A stretch of 64,000 nt of DNA from DATAAP01 sp041690495 (GTDB taxonomy: Bacteria > Pseudomonadota > Alphaproteobacteria > CACIAM-22H2), in contig JAWLHE010000004.1 of assembly GCA_041690495.1 (NCBI GenBank), positions 62,001 to 126,000 on the forward strand. The letters run 5' to 3'. Shown here piece by piece: positions 52,376-60,574 of this stretch. The translations under genes and the position numbers were made by a program. Position 1 is the first letter of the stretch. Each line of letters begins with the position of its first letter. The notes under the pieces were generated by a model. The model was not told the DNA's origin, did no database searches, and saw only the letters and a program-made list of their open reading frames with translations.

Positions 52376-52912
52376 TCAATGCCGACGCGTCGAACGGAAG
52401 CTTCGCTTGCGACTACGTCCATTCTCTGGCGAGTTCGTGGCCTCTAAATGCCCCAGCGGCAGCGGCGCGCTCGCCTTCACGGTGCGGATGGCGAAGTTGC
52501 TGCGGATGTCCTTGATCATCGGCATTTTCAGCAGAGTGCCGATGAGGAAGCGTTCGTAATGCGCAAGATCGGGCACGACGACCTCGAGCAGGAAATCCGC
52601 CTCGCCCGAAACGAGATGACATGCCACCACTTCCGGCAGGCGCCGCATGGTGTCCTGCAGGGCGTCGGCATTGATGTCGCGATGTCCGTCGACCTTGATG
52701 CCGACGAAAACCGTGAGCCCAAGCCCCAGCGCCGCGCGGTTCAGGTTTGCGCGATATCCTTCGATCACGCCGGACTCCTCGAGCTGCCGGACCCGCCGCA
52801 GGCATGGCGACGGTGACAGCCCGATGCGCTCGCCGAGCTCGACATTGCTGAGTCGTCCGTCCTGTTGCAGAGCGGCAAGGATGCGGGCGTCGATTGCATC
52901 GAAGGCGTTCAT
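52376..52912 (-). CDS. Lrp/AsnC family transcriptional regulator
   Basis: 178-residue leucine-responsive-type regulator. The winged HTH is FDAIDARILAALQQDGRLSN and GERIGLSPSPCLRRVRQLEE, and the RAM domain includes VFVGIKVDGHRDINADALQ, VACHLVSGEADFLLEVVVPD and MIKDIRSNFAIRTVKASAPLPL. The ATG at 52912 gives the standard N-terminus; the ORF opens to 52942. The C-terminal tail past LPLGHLE is Arg/Ser-rich and longer than usual. It is divergent from the EamA transporter at 53046, so it is a likely regulator of that exporter. Confidence 0.92.
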   Translation of the reverse strand: MNAFDAIDARILAALQQDGRLSNVELGERIGLSPSPCLRRVRQLEESGVIEGYRANLNRAALGLGLTVFVGIKVDGHRDINADALQDTMRRLPEVVACHLVSGEADFLLEVVVPDLAHYERFLIGTLLKMPMIKDIRSNFAIRTVKASAPLPLGHLEATNSPENGRSRKRSFRSTRRH

Positions 52913-53045
52913 TAGCACTCTCCTCCGGATTCTCGTCTCCAATTAGCATATTCGTGCGTGATTGACGATCTCTGCGGCCGATTCCGCAAGGACATGTCGG
53001 CCCAAGCGGCGCTACACGAGGGGCGTTTTTTGAAAGGAGGCGCCC

Positions 53046-54029
53046 ACGAGCAACCGCGTTTCCGCCGCCGCGCCGAATCGGGCGGACCCGGCCCAGGGCC
53101 GCCGTGGCTTCGTGATCGGCGTCGTCGCAGCCCTGACAGCGGCGGCGATATGGGGAAGCTGGATCGTCATCACGCGGCTTGGCGTGACCACCACGCTCAC
53201 GCCTCACGATGTGGCCTTCCTGCGCTTTGCCATCCCCGCGGCAATCCTGTCCCCGGTTCTTCTGCGCGAGGGCCTCGCCTTGCGGCGCATCGGCATCGGC
53301 AAGACCGCATTGATGGTCGCCGGCTCCGGACTGCCCTTCTTCCTCGTGAGCTCGTCGGGAATGCAATTTGCGCCCGCGGCCCATGCCGGCGCGCTGCTGC
53401 CGGGCGCGATGCCGCTGTTCGTGGCACTGCTCGCTGCGTCGATCGAGCGAGAGCGGTTCGGTCGCGTCCGCATCGCCGGATTTCTCCTGATCGTCGGCGG
53501 CATCATCGCGATCGGCGGCTACAATCTCGTGCTCGGCAGCCCAGGCCAGTGGCGCGGGCATGTACTGTTTCTCGGCGGGGCGCTGCTGTGGGCGGTCTAT
53601 ACCCTCGCCTTCCGCCGCGCCGGCATCGGCGCATGGCACGCGGCGGCGCTGATAAACTTCTATTCGATCATCGGATTTGCACCGGTCTATCTGGCGGCCG
53701 GCTCACGCCTGCCGCAGACGCCGTGGCCCGACCTGGCGCTGCAGGCCCTGAGTCAGGGCCTGCTCTCGGGCGTGATCGCCCTGCTCGCCTACGGCGCAGC
53801 GGTTGGCCGCCTCGGCGCCGCGCGCGCGGCGGTGCTCATCTCGCTAACTCCGGTCATCGCAGCGCTGCTGGCGATACCCATGCTCGGCGAATGGCCGGAC
53901 CCGGCGACCATCCTCGGCATCGTCGCCGTCAGCCTCGGCGTCGCGCTTGCCAGCGGCGCGGTCGGCGCACGACGTCCTACCGCAGCGGGATCGCGTACAT
54001 CAGGCCGCCGCGGAACCACAGATCGTTGA
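53046..54029 (+). CDS. DMT-superfamily (EamA) transporter with ACG in place of a start codon
   Basis: Ten-helix permease, about 327 residues. The first repeat starts VIGVVAALTAAAIWGSWIVIT and the second contains ALLWAVYTLAFRRAG and SVSLGV-type helices near VLISLTPVIAALLAIPMLGE. The standard start is GTG at 53112, but the frame is coding-like upstream as TSNRVSAAAPNRADPAQGRR, led by ACG at 53046. A perfect AAAGGAGG site sits 5 nt before that ACG. So the true start is probably ACG, or an ATG lost by substitution or sequencing error. Lrp-type gene divergent; probable amino-acid exporter (inference). It overlaps aapJ convergently. Confidence 0.85.
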   Translation, partial: TSNRVSAAAPNRADPAQGRRGFVIGVVAALTAAAIWGSWIVITRLGVTTTLTPHDVAFLRFAIPAAILSPVLLREGLALRRIGIGKTALMVAGSGLPFFLVSSSGMQFAPAAHAGALLPGAMPLFVALLAASIERERFGRVRIAGFLLIVGGIIAIGGYNLVLGSPGQWRGHVLFLGGALLWAVYTLAFRRAGIGAWHAAALINFYSIIGFAPVYLAAGSRLPQTPWPDLALQALSQGLLSGVIALLAYGAAVGRLGAARAAVLISLTPVIAALLAIPMLGEWPDPATILGIVAVSLGVALASGAVGARRPTAAGSRTSGRRGTTDR

Positions 54030-54990
54030 GCCCGCGCTCGAGTCCGATCTTGCTCGACTTGCCGAGATTGCGCTCGAAGCTGTCGCCGTAATTGCCGATC
54101 TGCTTGATGATGTTGTAGGCCCATTTCTCGTCGAGCCCGAGCGCCTTGCCGAACCCCGGCTGCACGCCGAGAACGCGCTGGATCGCCGGGTTGCCGCTCG
54201 CGAGCATCGCGTCGACGTTCTTTTGCGAAATGCCGAGCTCCTCCGCCTCGATCATGGCAAGCAGCGTCCACTTCACGACGTCGAACCACTGGTCGTCGCC
54301 GTGGCGCACCAGCGGGCCGAGCGGTTCCTTCGAGATCCGCTCGGGCAGGATGACGTGGTCCTCCGGATTCCGCGTCGCGGTGACGCGGATCGAGGCGAGC
54401 TGCGAGGCGTCGGTCGTGTAAACGTCGCAGCGTCCCGAGGTATAGGCGGCGATGTTTTCCTCGACCCGCTCGAGCACCACTGCGGTGAAGGTCATCTTGT
54501 TGGAGCGGAAATAGTCGGCGAGGTTAAGCTCGGTCGTGGTGCCGGGCTGGACACAGACAGTGGCGCCGTTGAGCTCCTTCGCGCTCTTCACGCCGAGCTT
54601 CCTGGGGACGATGAAACCCTGACCGTCGTAGAAATTGACCCCGGCCATGTTGAGGCCGAGCGCCGTGTCGCGCATCAGAGTCTGTGTGGCATTGCGTGTC
54701 AGGACATCGATCTCGCCCGATTGCAGCGCCACGAAGCGCTGTTGGGCCGTTACCGGGGTGTATTTCACCTTGTTCGCGTCACCGAACATCGCCGCCGCGA
54801 TGCCGCGGCAGAGATCGACGTCGATGCCGGTCCAGTTGCCCTGCGAATCCGGCGATGAGAATCCGGGGACCGAGCCGTTGACGCCGCATTGCACGAAGCC
54901 TTTTGCCTTGACGGCATCGAAAGTCGGTCCGGCCGCGGCGGATGTGGCGAATCCTGCAAGCGTGCAGAGCGCGATAGCGACCTTGCGCAT
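53977..54990 (-). CDS. aapJ: General L-amino-acid ABC transporter binding protein (AapJ-like)
   Basis: Periplasmic substrate-binding protein of about 337 residues. The signal peptide is MRKVAIALCTLAGFATSAAA (ATG at 54990 chosen). The family-3 solute-binding core has VKAKGFVQCGVNGSVPGFSSP, WTGIDVDLCRGIAAAMFGD, RFVALQSGEIDVLTRNATQTL, GATVCVQPGTTTELNLADYF and AWNIIKQIGNYGDSFERNLG-like C-terminal sequence. This is the AapJ/BztA type that binds many L-amino acids. The permease and ATPase genes are not beside it, so it is an orphan here. It converges with the EamA gene, overlapping by 53 nt. Confidence 0.93.
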   Translation of the reverse strand: MRKVAIALCTLAGFATSAAAGPTFDAVKAKGFVQCGVNGSVPGFSSPDSQGNWTGIDVDLCRGIAAAMFGDANKVKYTPVTAQQRFVALQSGEIDVLTRNATQTLMRDTALGLNMAGVNFYDGQGFIVPRKLGVKSAKELNGATVCVQPGTTTELNLADYFRSNKMTFTAVVLERVEENIAAYTSGRCDVYTTDASQLASIRVTATRNPEDHVILPERISKEPLGPLVRHGDDQWFDVVKWTLLAMIEAEELGISQKNVDAMLASGNPAIQRVLGVQPGFGKALGLDEKWAYNIIKQIGNYGDSFERNLGKSSKIGLERGLNDLWFRGGLMYAIPLR

Positions 54991-55226
54991 CGGTTGGAGC
55001 CCCCTCTTGTTGGGCCGGACACGGTGGCGCTCCGGCAACGCAGGATTCCATTAACCGTAACCGGCTGCAATGCCATTGCGTTATCATTGCGGGCTGCACG
55101 GCCGTTGATTCGCTGTCAGGAACGTTCCAAACTCCCGTACCCGCCACAACCAGTGATGTTACCCTGACCCCCATTCCACCATCGGCAGGCGTACTGCAAG
55201 CGCTGTTCGCCACGCTCGCGATCCAG

Positions 55227-56378
55227 GTGTTCGTATCGTTCGCAGGGCTCGCCGGGCCGGTGCTTGCGCCGCTTGCTGCCGCCGATTTCGGCGTCGATCC
55301 GATCTATGTCGGCCTCTATGTCGCCATGATCTACGGCGTCGCGGCCATTTCCGGCCTGGCCAGCAGCGGATTCATCGCGCGCTTCGGGCCGTTCCGGGTC
55401 AGCCAGACCTGCCTCGTGGTCGCGGCGGCGGCATTGGTCGTGGCAGCGACGGGGCACGTGGCGGCGCTGATCGTCACGCCGGTCCTGCTCGGCATCGCCT
55501 ACGGCCCGGCGACGCCCGCGTCCTCGACCCTGCTCGCCCAGGGAACGCCGGTGAAATGGATGAACCTGATATTCTCCGTCAAGCAGACCGGGGTCCCGCT
55601 TGGCAATATGCTGGCCGGCGCGATCCTGCCCGGGGTGGCGCTGGCGCTCGGCTGGCGCGCAGCCGCCCTCCTGACCGCCGGTGCATGTCTTCTGCTCGCG
55701 CTGGTCGTCCAGCCGATGCGCGCGGGCATGGACATGTTCAAGGACCGCACGCGGGCCTTCATCGGCCGCGGGATGCTGGCGGGACCGCTCCGGCTGGTCT
55801 TCGCCTCGCCGGTTCTGCGGCGCATGGCGCTCGTTTCTTTCGCCTATTCCGGCATGCAGATCTCGCTCAGCGCATTCCTTGTCACCTACCTCAATCACGA
55901 TCTCGGCATGCCGGTGGTTCTGGCCGGCATCGTGCTGTCGGCGGCACAGATCGCAGGCGTCGGCGGTCGCGTGCTCTGGGGCGCGGTGGCCGATCGCCTG
56001 GTGAAGCCCGACTACGTCCTCGGCGGGCTTGGCCTGGCGATGACGCTCGCGGCGGTCGCCACCGGCCTGTTCACGCCCGACTGGCCGCTGGCGGCGATTT
56101 TCGCCGTGGCGATCGCCTTCGGCGGCACAGCTGTAGCGTGGAACGGCGTCTATCTCGCGCAGATCGCACGCCTGTCTCCGCCGGGCCGTGCCGGTGAGGT
56201 GACCGCAGGCACCGCGTTCCTGACGTTCAGCGGTGTCATGGTGGCGCCGACCGTGTTCAGCGCCATTGTCTCGTCCACGGGCAGCTACACGTATGGCTTC
56301 GCGGCGGTCGCTGTGGTGACGTTCTTCAGCGCCATCTCGTTCTTCGTTGCACCTGACGAAAGCCTGGCCAAATCTTGA
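55227..56378 (+). CDS. Major facilitator superfamily transporter (N-terminus uncertain)
   Basis: Twelve-helix-type MFS permease of 383 or more residues. Recognisable parts are GLASSGFIARFGPFRVSQTCLVV, TPASSTLLAQGTPVKWMNLIFSVKQTGVPLGNMLAGA and GVGGRVLWGAVADRLVKPDYVLGGLG. GTG at 55227 is the only standard start, yet it cuts the first helix. The frame continues upstream as TSDVTLTPIPPSAGVLQALF, then AIQV, with no in-frame ATG, GTG or TTG back to about 55040. The real start may be a rare codon or lost by error. It is divergent from aapJ; substrate unknown. Confidence 0.83.
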   Translation: MFVSFAGLAGPVLAPLAAADFGVDPIYVGLYVAMIYGVAAISGLASSGFIARFGPFRVSQTCLVVAAAALVVAATGHVAALIVTPVLLGIAYGPATPASSTLLAQGTPVKWMNLIFSVKQTGVPLGNMLAGAILPGVALALGWRAAALLTAGACLLLALVVQPMRAGMDMFKDRTRAFIGRGMLAGPLRLVFASPVLRRMALVSFAYSGMQISLSAFLVTYLNHDLGMPVVLAGIVLSAAQIAGVGGRVLWGAVADRLVKPDYVLGGLGLAMTLAAVATGLFTPDWPLAAIFAVAIAFGGTAVAWNGVYLAQIARLSPPGRAGEVTAGTAFLTFSGVMVAPTVFSAIVSSTGSYTYGFAAVAVVTFFSAISFFVAPDESLAKS

Positions 56379-56412
56379 TCCGGCCCGAGCCATCCCCCAT
56401 TGTTGGCCGCCC

Positions 56413-57180
56413 ATGAACGCCCTGCCCCGCACCGCCCTCGTCACAGGCGCCGCCCGGCGCATCGGCCGCGCCATCGCGCTCGACCTCGCTGCGAAAGGCT
56501 TTGCGGTCGGCATTCATTACCACCGTTCGGAGGCCGATGCGGAGCACGTGGCCGCGTCGATCAAGGCGGAGGGAGGGCGCGCCGTACTGCTTCAGGCCGA
56601 TCTGGGAGAGGAGAGCGAATCGACGACACTCGTGCCGCGCCTGGCCAAGGCGCTCGGCCCGCCCGGCCTGCTTGTCAACAATGCTTCGCTTTTCGAACGG
56701 GACGAGGCGCTGACCGCCACGCGCGAGAGCTGGGATGCGCATATCGAGACCAACCTGCGCGCTCCGTTCGTGCTGACCCAGGCGTTTGCCCGCCACCTGC
56801 CCGACGACGCCGAGGGCCTGGTCATCAACATGCTCGACCAGCGTGTCTGGAACGTGACCCCTCATTTCACATCCTACACGGTGAGCAAGGCTGGGCTTTG
56901 GACGATCACGCAGACCCTCGCCTTGGCGTTGGCGCCGCGCGTCCGTGTCAACGCGATCGGACCGGGTCCGGTGATGCCGAGCACGCGGCAGACCCGGGCC
57001 CAGTTCGACCGCCAGGTGGCGAGCGTGCCGCTGCGCCGCTCGGCAACGCTGGACGACATCTGCGCGGCGATCCATTTCATGATTGCGGCGCGGTCGATGA
57101 CCGGGCAGATGATCGCGCTCGATGGCGGCCAGCACCTGAACTGGGCATCACCGCAACTCTATCCTGTCCCCGAGGAATAG
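56413..57180 (+). CDS. SDR oxidoreductase, pteridine reductase / FolM-like
   Basis: Short-chain dehydrogenase of 255 residues. The cofactor motif is TGAARRIGRAIA, i.e. TGxxxRxG rather than the classic TGxxxGxG; this Arg variant is typical of PTR1/FolM pteridine reductases that use NADPH. The active site is YTVSKAG with the Tyr-Lys pair, and LLVNNASLFERDEALTATR and NAIGPGPVMPSTRQT complete the signature. The ATG at 56413 is chosen over 56347. It lies 2 nt before folB, so it probably reduces dihydromonapterin or dihydrobiopterin-type pterins in a folate-linked pathway. It may act as an alternative dihydrofolate reductase. Confidence 0.88.
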   Translation: MNALPRTALVTGAARRIGRAIALDLAAKGFAVGIHYHRSEADAEHVAASIKAEGGRAVLLQADLGEESESTTLVPRLAKALGPPGLLVNNASLFERDEALTATRESWDAHIETNLRAPFVLTQAFARHLPDDAEGLVINMLDQRVWNVTPHFTSYTVSKAGLWTITQTLALALAPRVRVNAIGPGPVMPSTRQTRAQFDRQVASVPLRRSATLDDICAAIHFMIAARSMTGQMIALDGGQHLNWASPQLYPVPEE

Positions 57181-57182
57181 CC

Positions 57183-57599
57183 GTGGCAGCGACCCTCAGC
57201 ATGACCGATCTGAAACCAGCCGAGGCCGGAGCCGGGCTCCGCCGTATGTTCGTGCGCGATCTCGTCCTCGATGCCGATATCGGCGTGCGTGCGCATGAGA
57301 AAGGCCGGCGTCAGCGGATCCGGCTCAATTTGGACCTCGACGTGCTCGACACCGAGGTTACCGACCGGCTCGACAGCGTCGTCTGCTACGACGACCTGAT
57401 TGCCGCCGTGCGCATCGTGGTCGGCGCCGAGCATGTCCAGCTCATCGAAACCCTGGCCGAACGGGTCGCCGAGGCCTGTTTTCGCGACCGCAGGGTGATG
57501 GTGGCGCGTGTCAGGATCGAGAAGCTCGACGTATACACCGATGCCGAGAGCGTCGGGATCGAGATCGAGCGTCGCCGGTCGGGACGCACGGCGTCTTGA
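57183..57599 (+). CDS. folB: Dihydroneopterin aldolase FolB-domain protein
   Basis: 138-residue aldolase of folate synthesis, converting 7,8-dihydroneopterin to 6-hydroxymethyl-dihydropterin. The FolB/FolX core begins FVRDLVLDADIGVRAHEKGR, with the conserved Glu-Lys, then RIRLNLDLDVLD, VVCYDDLIAAVRIVVGAEHVQLIETLAERVAEACF, and VRIEKLDVYTDAESVGIEIER. GTG at 57183 is preceded by GAGGA; ATG 57201 is an alternative. It follows the pteridine-reductase-like SDR by 2 nt, so the two genes are one operon. The rest of the folate pathway is not in the window. Confidence 0.93.
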   Translation: MAATLSMTDLKPAEAGAGLRRMFVRDLVLDADIGVRAHEKGRRQRIRLNLDLDVLDTEVTDRLDSVVCYDDLIAAVRIVVGAEHVQLIETLAERVAEACFRDRRVMVARVRIEKLDVYTDAESVGIEIERRRSGRTAS

Positions 57600-57947
57600 G
57601 CTGCCGCACCGCAATGGCGGCGACGGGCAGTTGTGCACACGGGCCTTGACATGCCGCAAAACATTAGGAAATCCGCCACTTTTGGCCGATCCGACTCGGT
57701 GAGATTGCATCCTGCACGAGAGTTTTCCTTGCCAATCAAGAGCTTGGCTTTTTGCCTAAAAATTAGGCAATTGTGTCGCAAGTAAGGTAAATCCGCCTCT
57801 GACGACGGCCCGGGCGTGCCCTTTGCACAGGTTTATCCACAGCTTCCGTGGATAGCGTTTCGCCTGCTCGGAAATGCTGGAGTTTCTGCAGCTTCGTGCG
57901 GGCCCGACTCGTTGACGCGGCGGCTGCGGCGAACCTAATACGCATCA
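57600..57947. other. AT-richer intergenic region with DnaA boxes, IHF site and GANTC sites; oriC candidate
   Basis: A 348-bp non-coding gap, clearly less GC-rich than its neighbours. A perfect DnaA box TTATCCACA is at 57833-57841 and forms an inverted pair with CGTGGATAG at 57847-57855. Weaker boxes are TTGTGCACA (57631-57639) and CTTTGCACA (57821-57829). A perfect IHF-consensus match AATCAAGAGCTTG is at 57734-57746. A palindrome TTGCCTAA-AAA-TTAGGCAA lies at 57752-57770. GANTC methylation sites are at 57693 and 57906. No coding sequence is evident. It could be a replication origin or a DnaA-controlled promoter for uvrC. Confidence 0.4.
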
Positions 57948-59873
57948 ATGACCGACGACGCTGACATCGAGGCAACCGAGCAGGAGATCGCAACCCCGAC
58001 AGCCCTCGCCGCGGGAGCCGACACGATTCGCACCGCGTTGACCACCCTGCCGCCCGGACCCGGCGTCTATCGCATGCTCGACGCGAAAGGCGACGCGCTC
58101 TATGTCGGCAAGGCGCGCAATCTCAAGCGCCGCGTCACCCAGTACCTGCAGTTCGGGCGCATGCCCAACCGGCTGCAGCGCATGGTCAGCGAGACGCGGC
58201 AGATCGAGGTGATCACGACCCATACCGAGGTCGAGGCGCTGCTGCTCGAGAGCAACCTGATCAAGCGCCTGACACCGCGTTACAATGTGCTGCTGCGCGA
58301 CGACAAGTCGTTCCCGTACATCGCCATCCTGGACGACCACGCGTTTCCCCAGCTTGCCAAGCACCGCGGAACACGCGACCGCAAGGGCAGCTATTTCGGA
58401 CCGTTCGCGTCGGCCGGCGCGGTAAATCAGACGCTGACCGCCCTGCAGCGCGCATTCCTGCTGCGATCCTGCCCGGACACCGTATTCAAGGGACGCACCC
58501 GGCCGTGTCTGCTGCATCAGATCAAGCGCTGCTCGGCGCCATGCGTCGGCCGGATCTCGCACGAGGACTACGGAAAGCTCGTCGACGAAGCGAAGGAGTT
58601 CCTGTCCGGCCGGTCGCACGAGATCCAGGCGGAGCTGGGCCGGCGAATGGAGGCGGCCAGTGCGGAGCTGAACTTCGAAACCGCGGCGCTGTTTCGCGAC
58701 CGCATCCGCGCGCTCACCCAGGTTCAGGCGCGCCAGGACATCAATGTCGAAGGCGTCGGTGACGCCGACATCATCGCCGCCCACCAGGCCGGCGGCCAGA
58801 CCTGCATCCAGGTCTTCTTCTTCCGTAGCGGCCGGAACTACGGCAATCGCGCGTATTTCCCGCGCGCTGACCGGCATCTGACCGGCGCCGAAGTGCTCGG
58901 CGCCTTCCTGGGCCAGTTCTATGACGACAAGCCGGCGCCGCCGCTGATCCTGCTCAGCGAGGAGGTGCCCGAGAGCGCGCTGATCGCCGATGCACTGTCG
59001 CAGAAGATGGGCGGGCGCGTGCAGATCCACGTGCCGGAACGCGGCGAGAAGCGCAAACCGGTCGAGCATGCCCTTGCGAACGCGCGCGAAGCGCTGGCGC
59101 GCCGCATGGCGCAGAGCACGACCCAGGCGCGGTTGCTCGAGGGTGTCGCCGCCGCCTTGCGGCTCGAGACGCCGCCGAACCGCATCGAGGTCTACGACAA
59201 CAGTCATATTTCCGGACGCGAGGCGCTCGGCGCCATGATCGTCGCGGGCCCGGAAGGGTTCATGAAGAACGCATATCGCAAGTTCAACATCCGCGGCATG
59301 GCCGGTCCCGGCAATCTCGACGGCATCACGCCCGGTGACGACTACGGTATGATGCGCGAGGTGTTCGAGCGCCGCTTCGGCCGCGCCCTCAAGGAGGATC
59401 CGACGCGGAGCAGCGGCACCTGGCCCGATCTCGTGCTGATCGACGGCGGCCAGGGCCAGCTCAATGTGGCGCTCCAGGTGATGGCCGATCTCGGCGTCAA
59501 CGACATCCCGGTGGTGGCAATCGCCAAGGGGCCGGACCGCGACGCCGGCCGCGAGCGGTTCTTCATGGCGGGCCGTGAGCCCTTCTCGCTCGAGCCGCGC
59601 GATCCGGTGCTGTATTTCCTGCAGCGCCTGCGCGACGAGGCGCACCGCTTCGCTATCGGCAGCCATCGCGCGCGTCGCGCGCGCGCGATGGTGCGGTCGC
59701 CGCTCGACGAGATCGCGGGTATCGGCCCGACGCGCAAGAAGGCCCTGCTCCTCCACTTCGGCTCGGCCAAGGCGGTGTCGCGCGCGGGTCTCTCGGACCT
59801 CGAGAACGTCAGCGGAATCAGCAGGGCCGTGGCACGAAAAATTTATGACCATTTCCACGGCCCCGGAAGCTAA
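57948..59873 (+). CDS. uvrC: UvrABC excinuclease subunit C
   Basis: Dual-incision endonuclease of nucleotide excision repair, 641 residues. The N-terminal GIY-YIG domain includes GPGVYRMLDAKGDALYVGKA and NLKRRVTQYLQF. The UVR motif is ELGRRMEAASAELNFETAAL, and the RNase H-like endonuclease domain has YDNSHISGREALGAMIV and LVLIDGGQGQLNVALQVM with catalytic acids. Tandem helix-hairpin-helix motifs end the protein (SPLDEIAGIGPTRKKALLLHFGS and GISRAVARKIYDHF). It begins a block also carrying pgsA and molybdopterin genes. The start ATG is at 57948. Confidence 0.97.
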   Translation: MTDDADIEATEQEIATPTALAAGADTIRTALTTLPPGPGVYRMLDAKGDALYVGKARNLKRRVTQYLQFGRMPNRLQRMVSETRQIEVITTHTEVEALLLESNLIKRLTPRYNVLLRDDKSFPYIAILDDHAFPQLAKHRGTRDRKGSYFGPFASAGAVNQTLTALQRAFLLRSCPDTVFKGRTRPCLLHQIKRCSAPCVGRISHEDYGKLVDEAKEFLSGRSHEIQAELGRRMEAASAELNFETAALFRDRIRALTQVQARQDINVEGVGDADIIAAHQAGGQTCIQVFFFRSGRNYGNRAYFPRADRHLTGAEVLGAFLGQFYDDKPAPPLILLSEEVPESALIADALSQKMGGRVQIHVPERGEKRKPVEHALANAREALARRMAQSTTQARLLEGVAAALRLETPPNRIEVYDNSHISGREALGAMIVAGPEGFMKNAYRKFNIRGMAGPGNLDGITPGDDYGMMREVFERRFGRALKEDPTRSSGTWPDLVLIDGGQGQLNVALQVMADLGVNDIPVVAIAKGPDRDAGRERFFMAGREPFSLEPRDPVLYFLQRLRDEAHRFAIGSHRARRARAMVRSPLDEIAGIGPTRKKALLLHFGSAKAVSRAGLSDLENVSGISRAVARKIYDHFHGPGS

Positions 59874-59922
59874 GATGCGGCTCTAACGCCGAGGATCAAG
59901 CCGCGCCGGACCGGATCGCCCG

Positions 59923-60552
59923 ATGCTGACCACGCTCCCGATGACGCTGACCCTTTCCCGGATCATCGCCATACCGGTGGTGGTGGCGCTGTTCTATGTG
60001 GAGGGCGATTATGTGCGGTACGTGGCCTGTGCGATCTATACGGCCGCGGCCGTAACGGATTATTTCGACGGCTATTTCGCGCGGGCCTGGCAGCAGCAGA
60101 CCAAGCTCGGGCGCATTTTCGATCCCATAGCCGACAAGCTGCTGGTCGCCGCGACGATCCTCATGCTGGTTGCGTTCGACCGCATCGGCGGCCTCGACGT
60201 GCTGCCGGCGCTGGTGATCCTGTGCCGCGAGGTCCTCGTGTCGGGCCTGCGCGAATTCCTGGCGGAGATCAACAGGCACAACCTGCCGGTCACGCGTCTC
60301 GCGAAGTGGAAGACCGGCATCCAGATGACGGCGCTCGGCTTCCTTATCGTCGGCGACGCCGCGCCAACCGCCTTCCTGCCGGTCGTGCTGATCGGTCAGG
60401 TCGGGCTCTGGAGCGCCGCTGCGCTGACGCTGGTCACTGGATACGATTATCTCGCCGAGGGTCTGAAACATGTCGGCGAAGGCGACGTTGCGCCATCGGC
60501 CAAGTCCAGCGAGCGGCCGAAGCCCGCCAAGCCGGCGCGCCCGATTCTTTGA
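59923..60552 (+). CDS. pgsA: CDP-diacylglycerol--glycerol-3-phosphate 3-phosphatidyltransferase
   Basis: Membrane enzyme committing to phosphatidylglycerol synthesis, 209 residues. The CDP-alcohol phosphotransferase motif D-x2-D-G-x2-A-R-x8-G-x3-D-x3-D is complete in TDYFDGYFARAWQQQTKLGR followed by IFDPIADKLL. Several helices follow, with the motif LCREVLVSGLREFLAE. The C-terminus carries a Lys/Pro-rich tail. The ATG at 59923 (MLTTLPMTLTLSRI) is used; a second Met at residue 7 is possible. uvrC is 49 nt upstream and mobB starts 22 nt after the stop. Confidence 0.96.
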   Translation: MLTTLPMTLTLSRIIAIPVVVALFYVEGDYVRYVACAIYTAAAVTDYFDGYFARAWQQQTKLGRIFDPIADKLLVAATILMLVAFDRIGGLDVLPALVILCREVLVSGLREFLAEINRHNLPVTRLAKWKTGIQMTALGFLIVGDAAPTAFLPVVLIGQVGLWSAAALTLVTGYDYLAEGLKHVGEGDVAPSAKSSERPKPAKPARPIL

Positions 60553-60574
60553 CGGGCGCGCCCCGGCGAAACCG

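Noticed and set aside
57945..59858. A 637-codon open frame on the minus strand opposite uvrC
   Set aside because: Composition is shadow-like and the plus strand holds an intact uvrC with all motifs.
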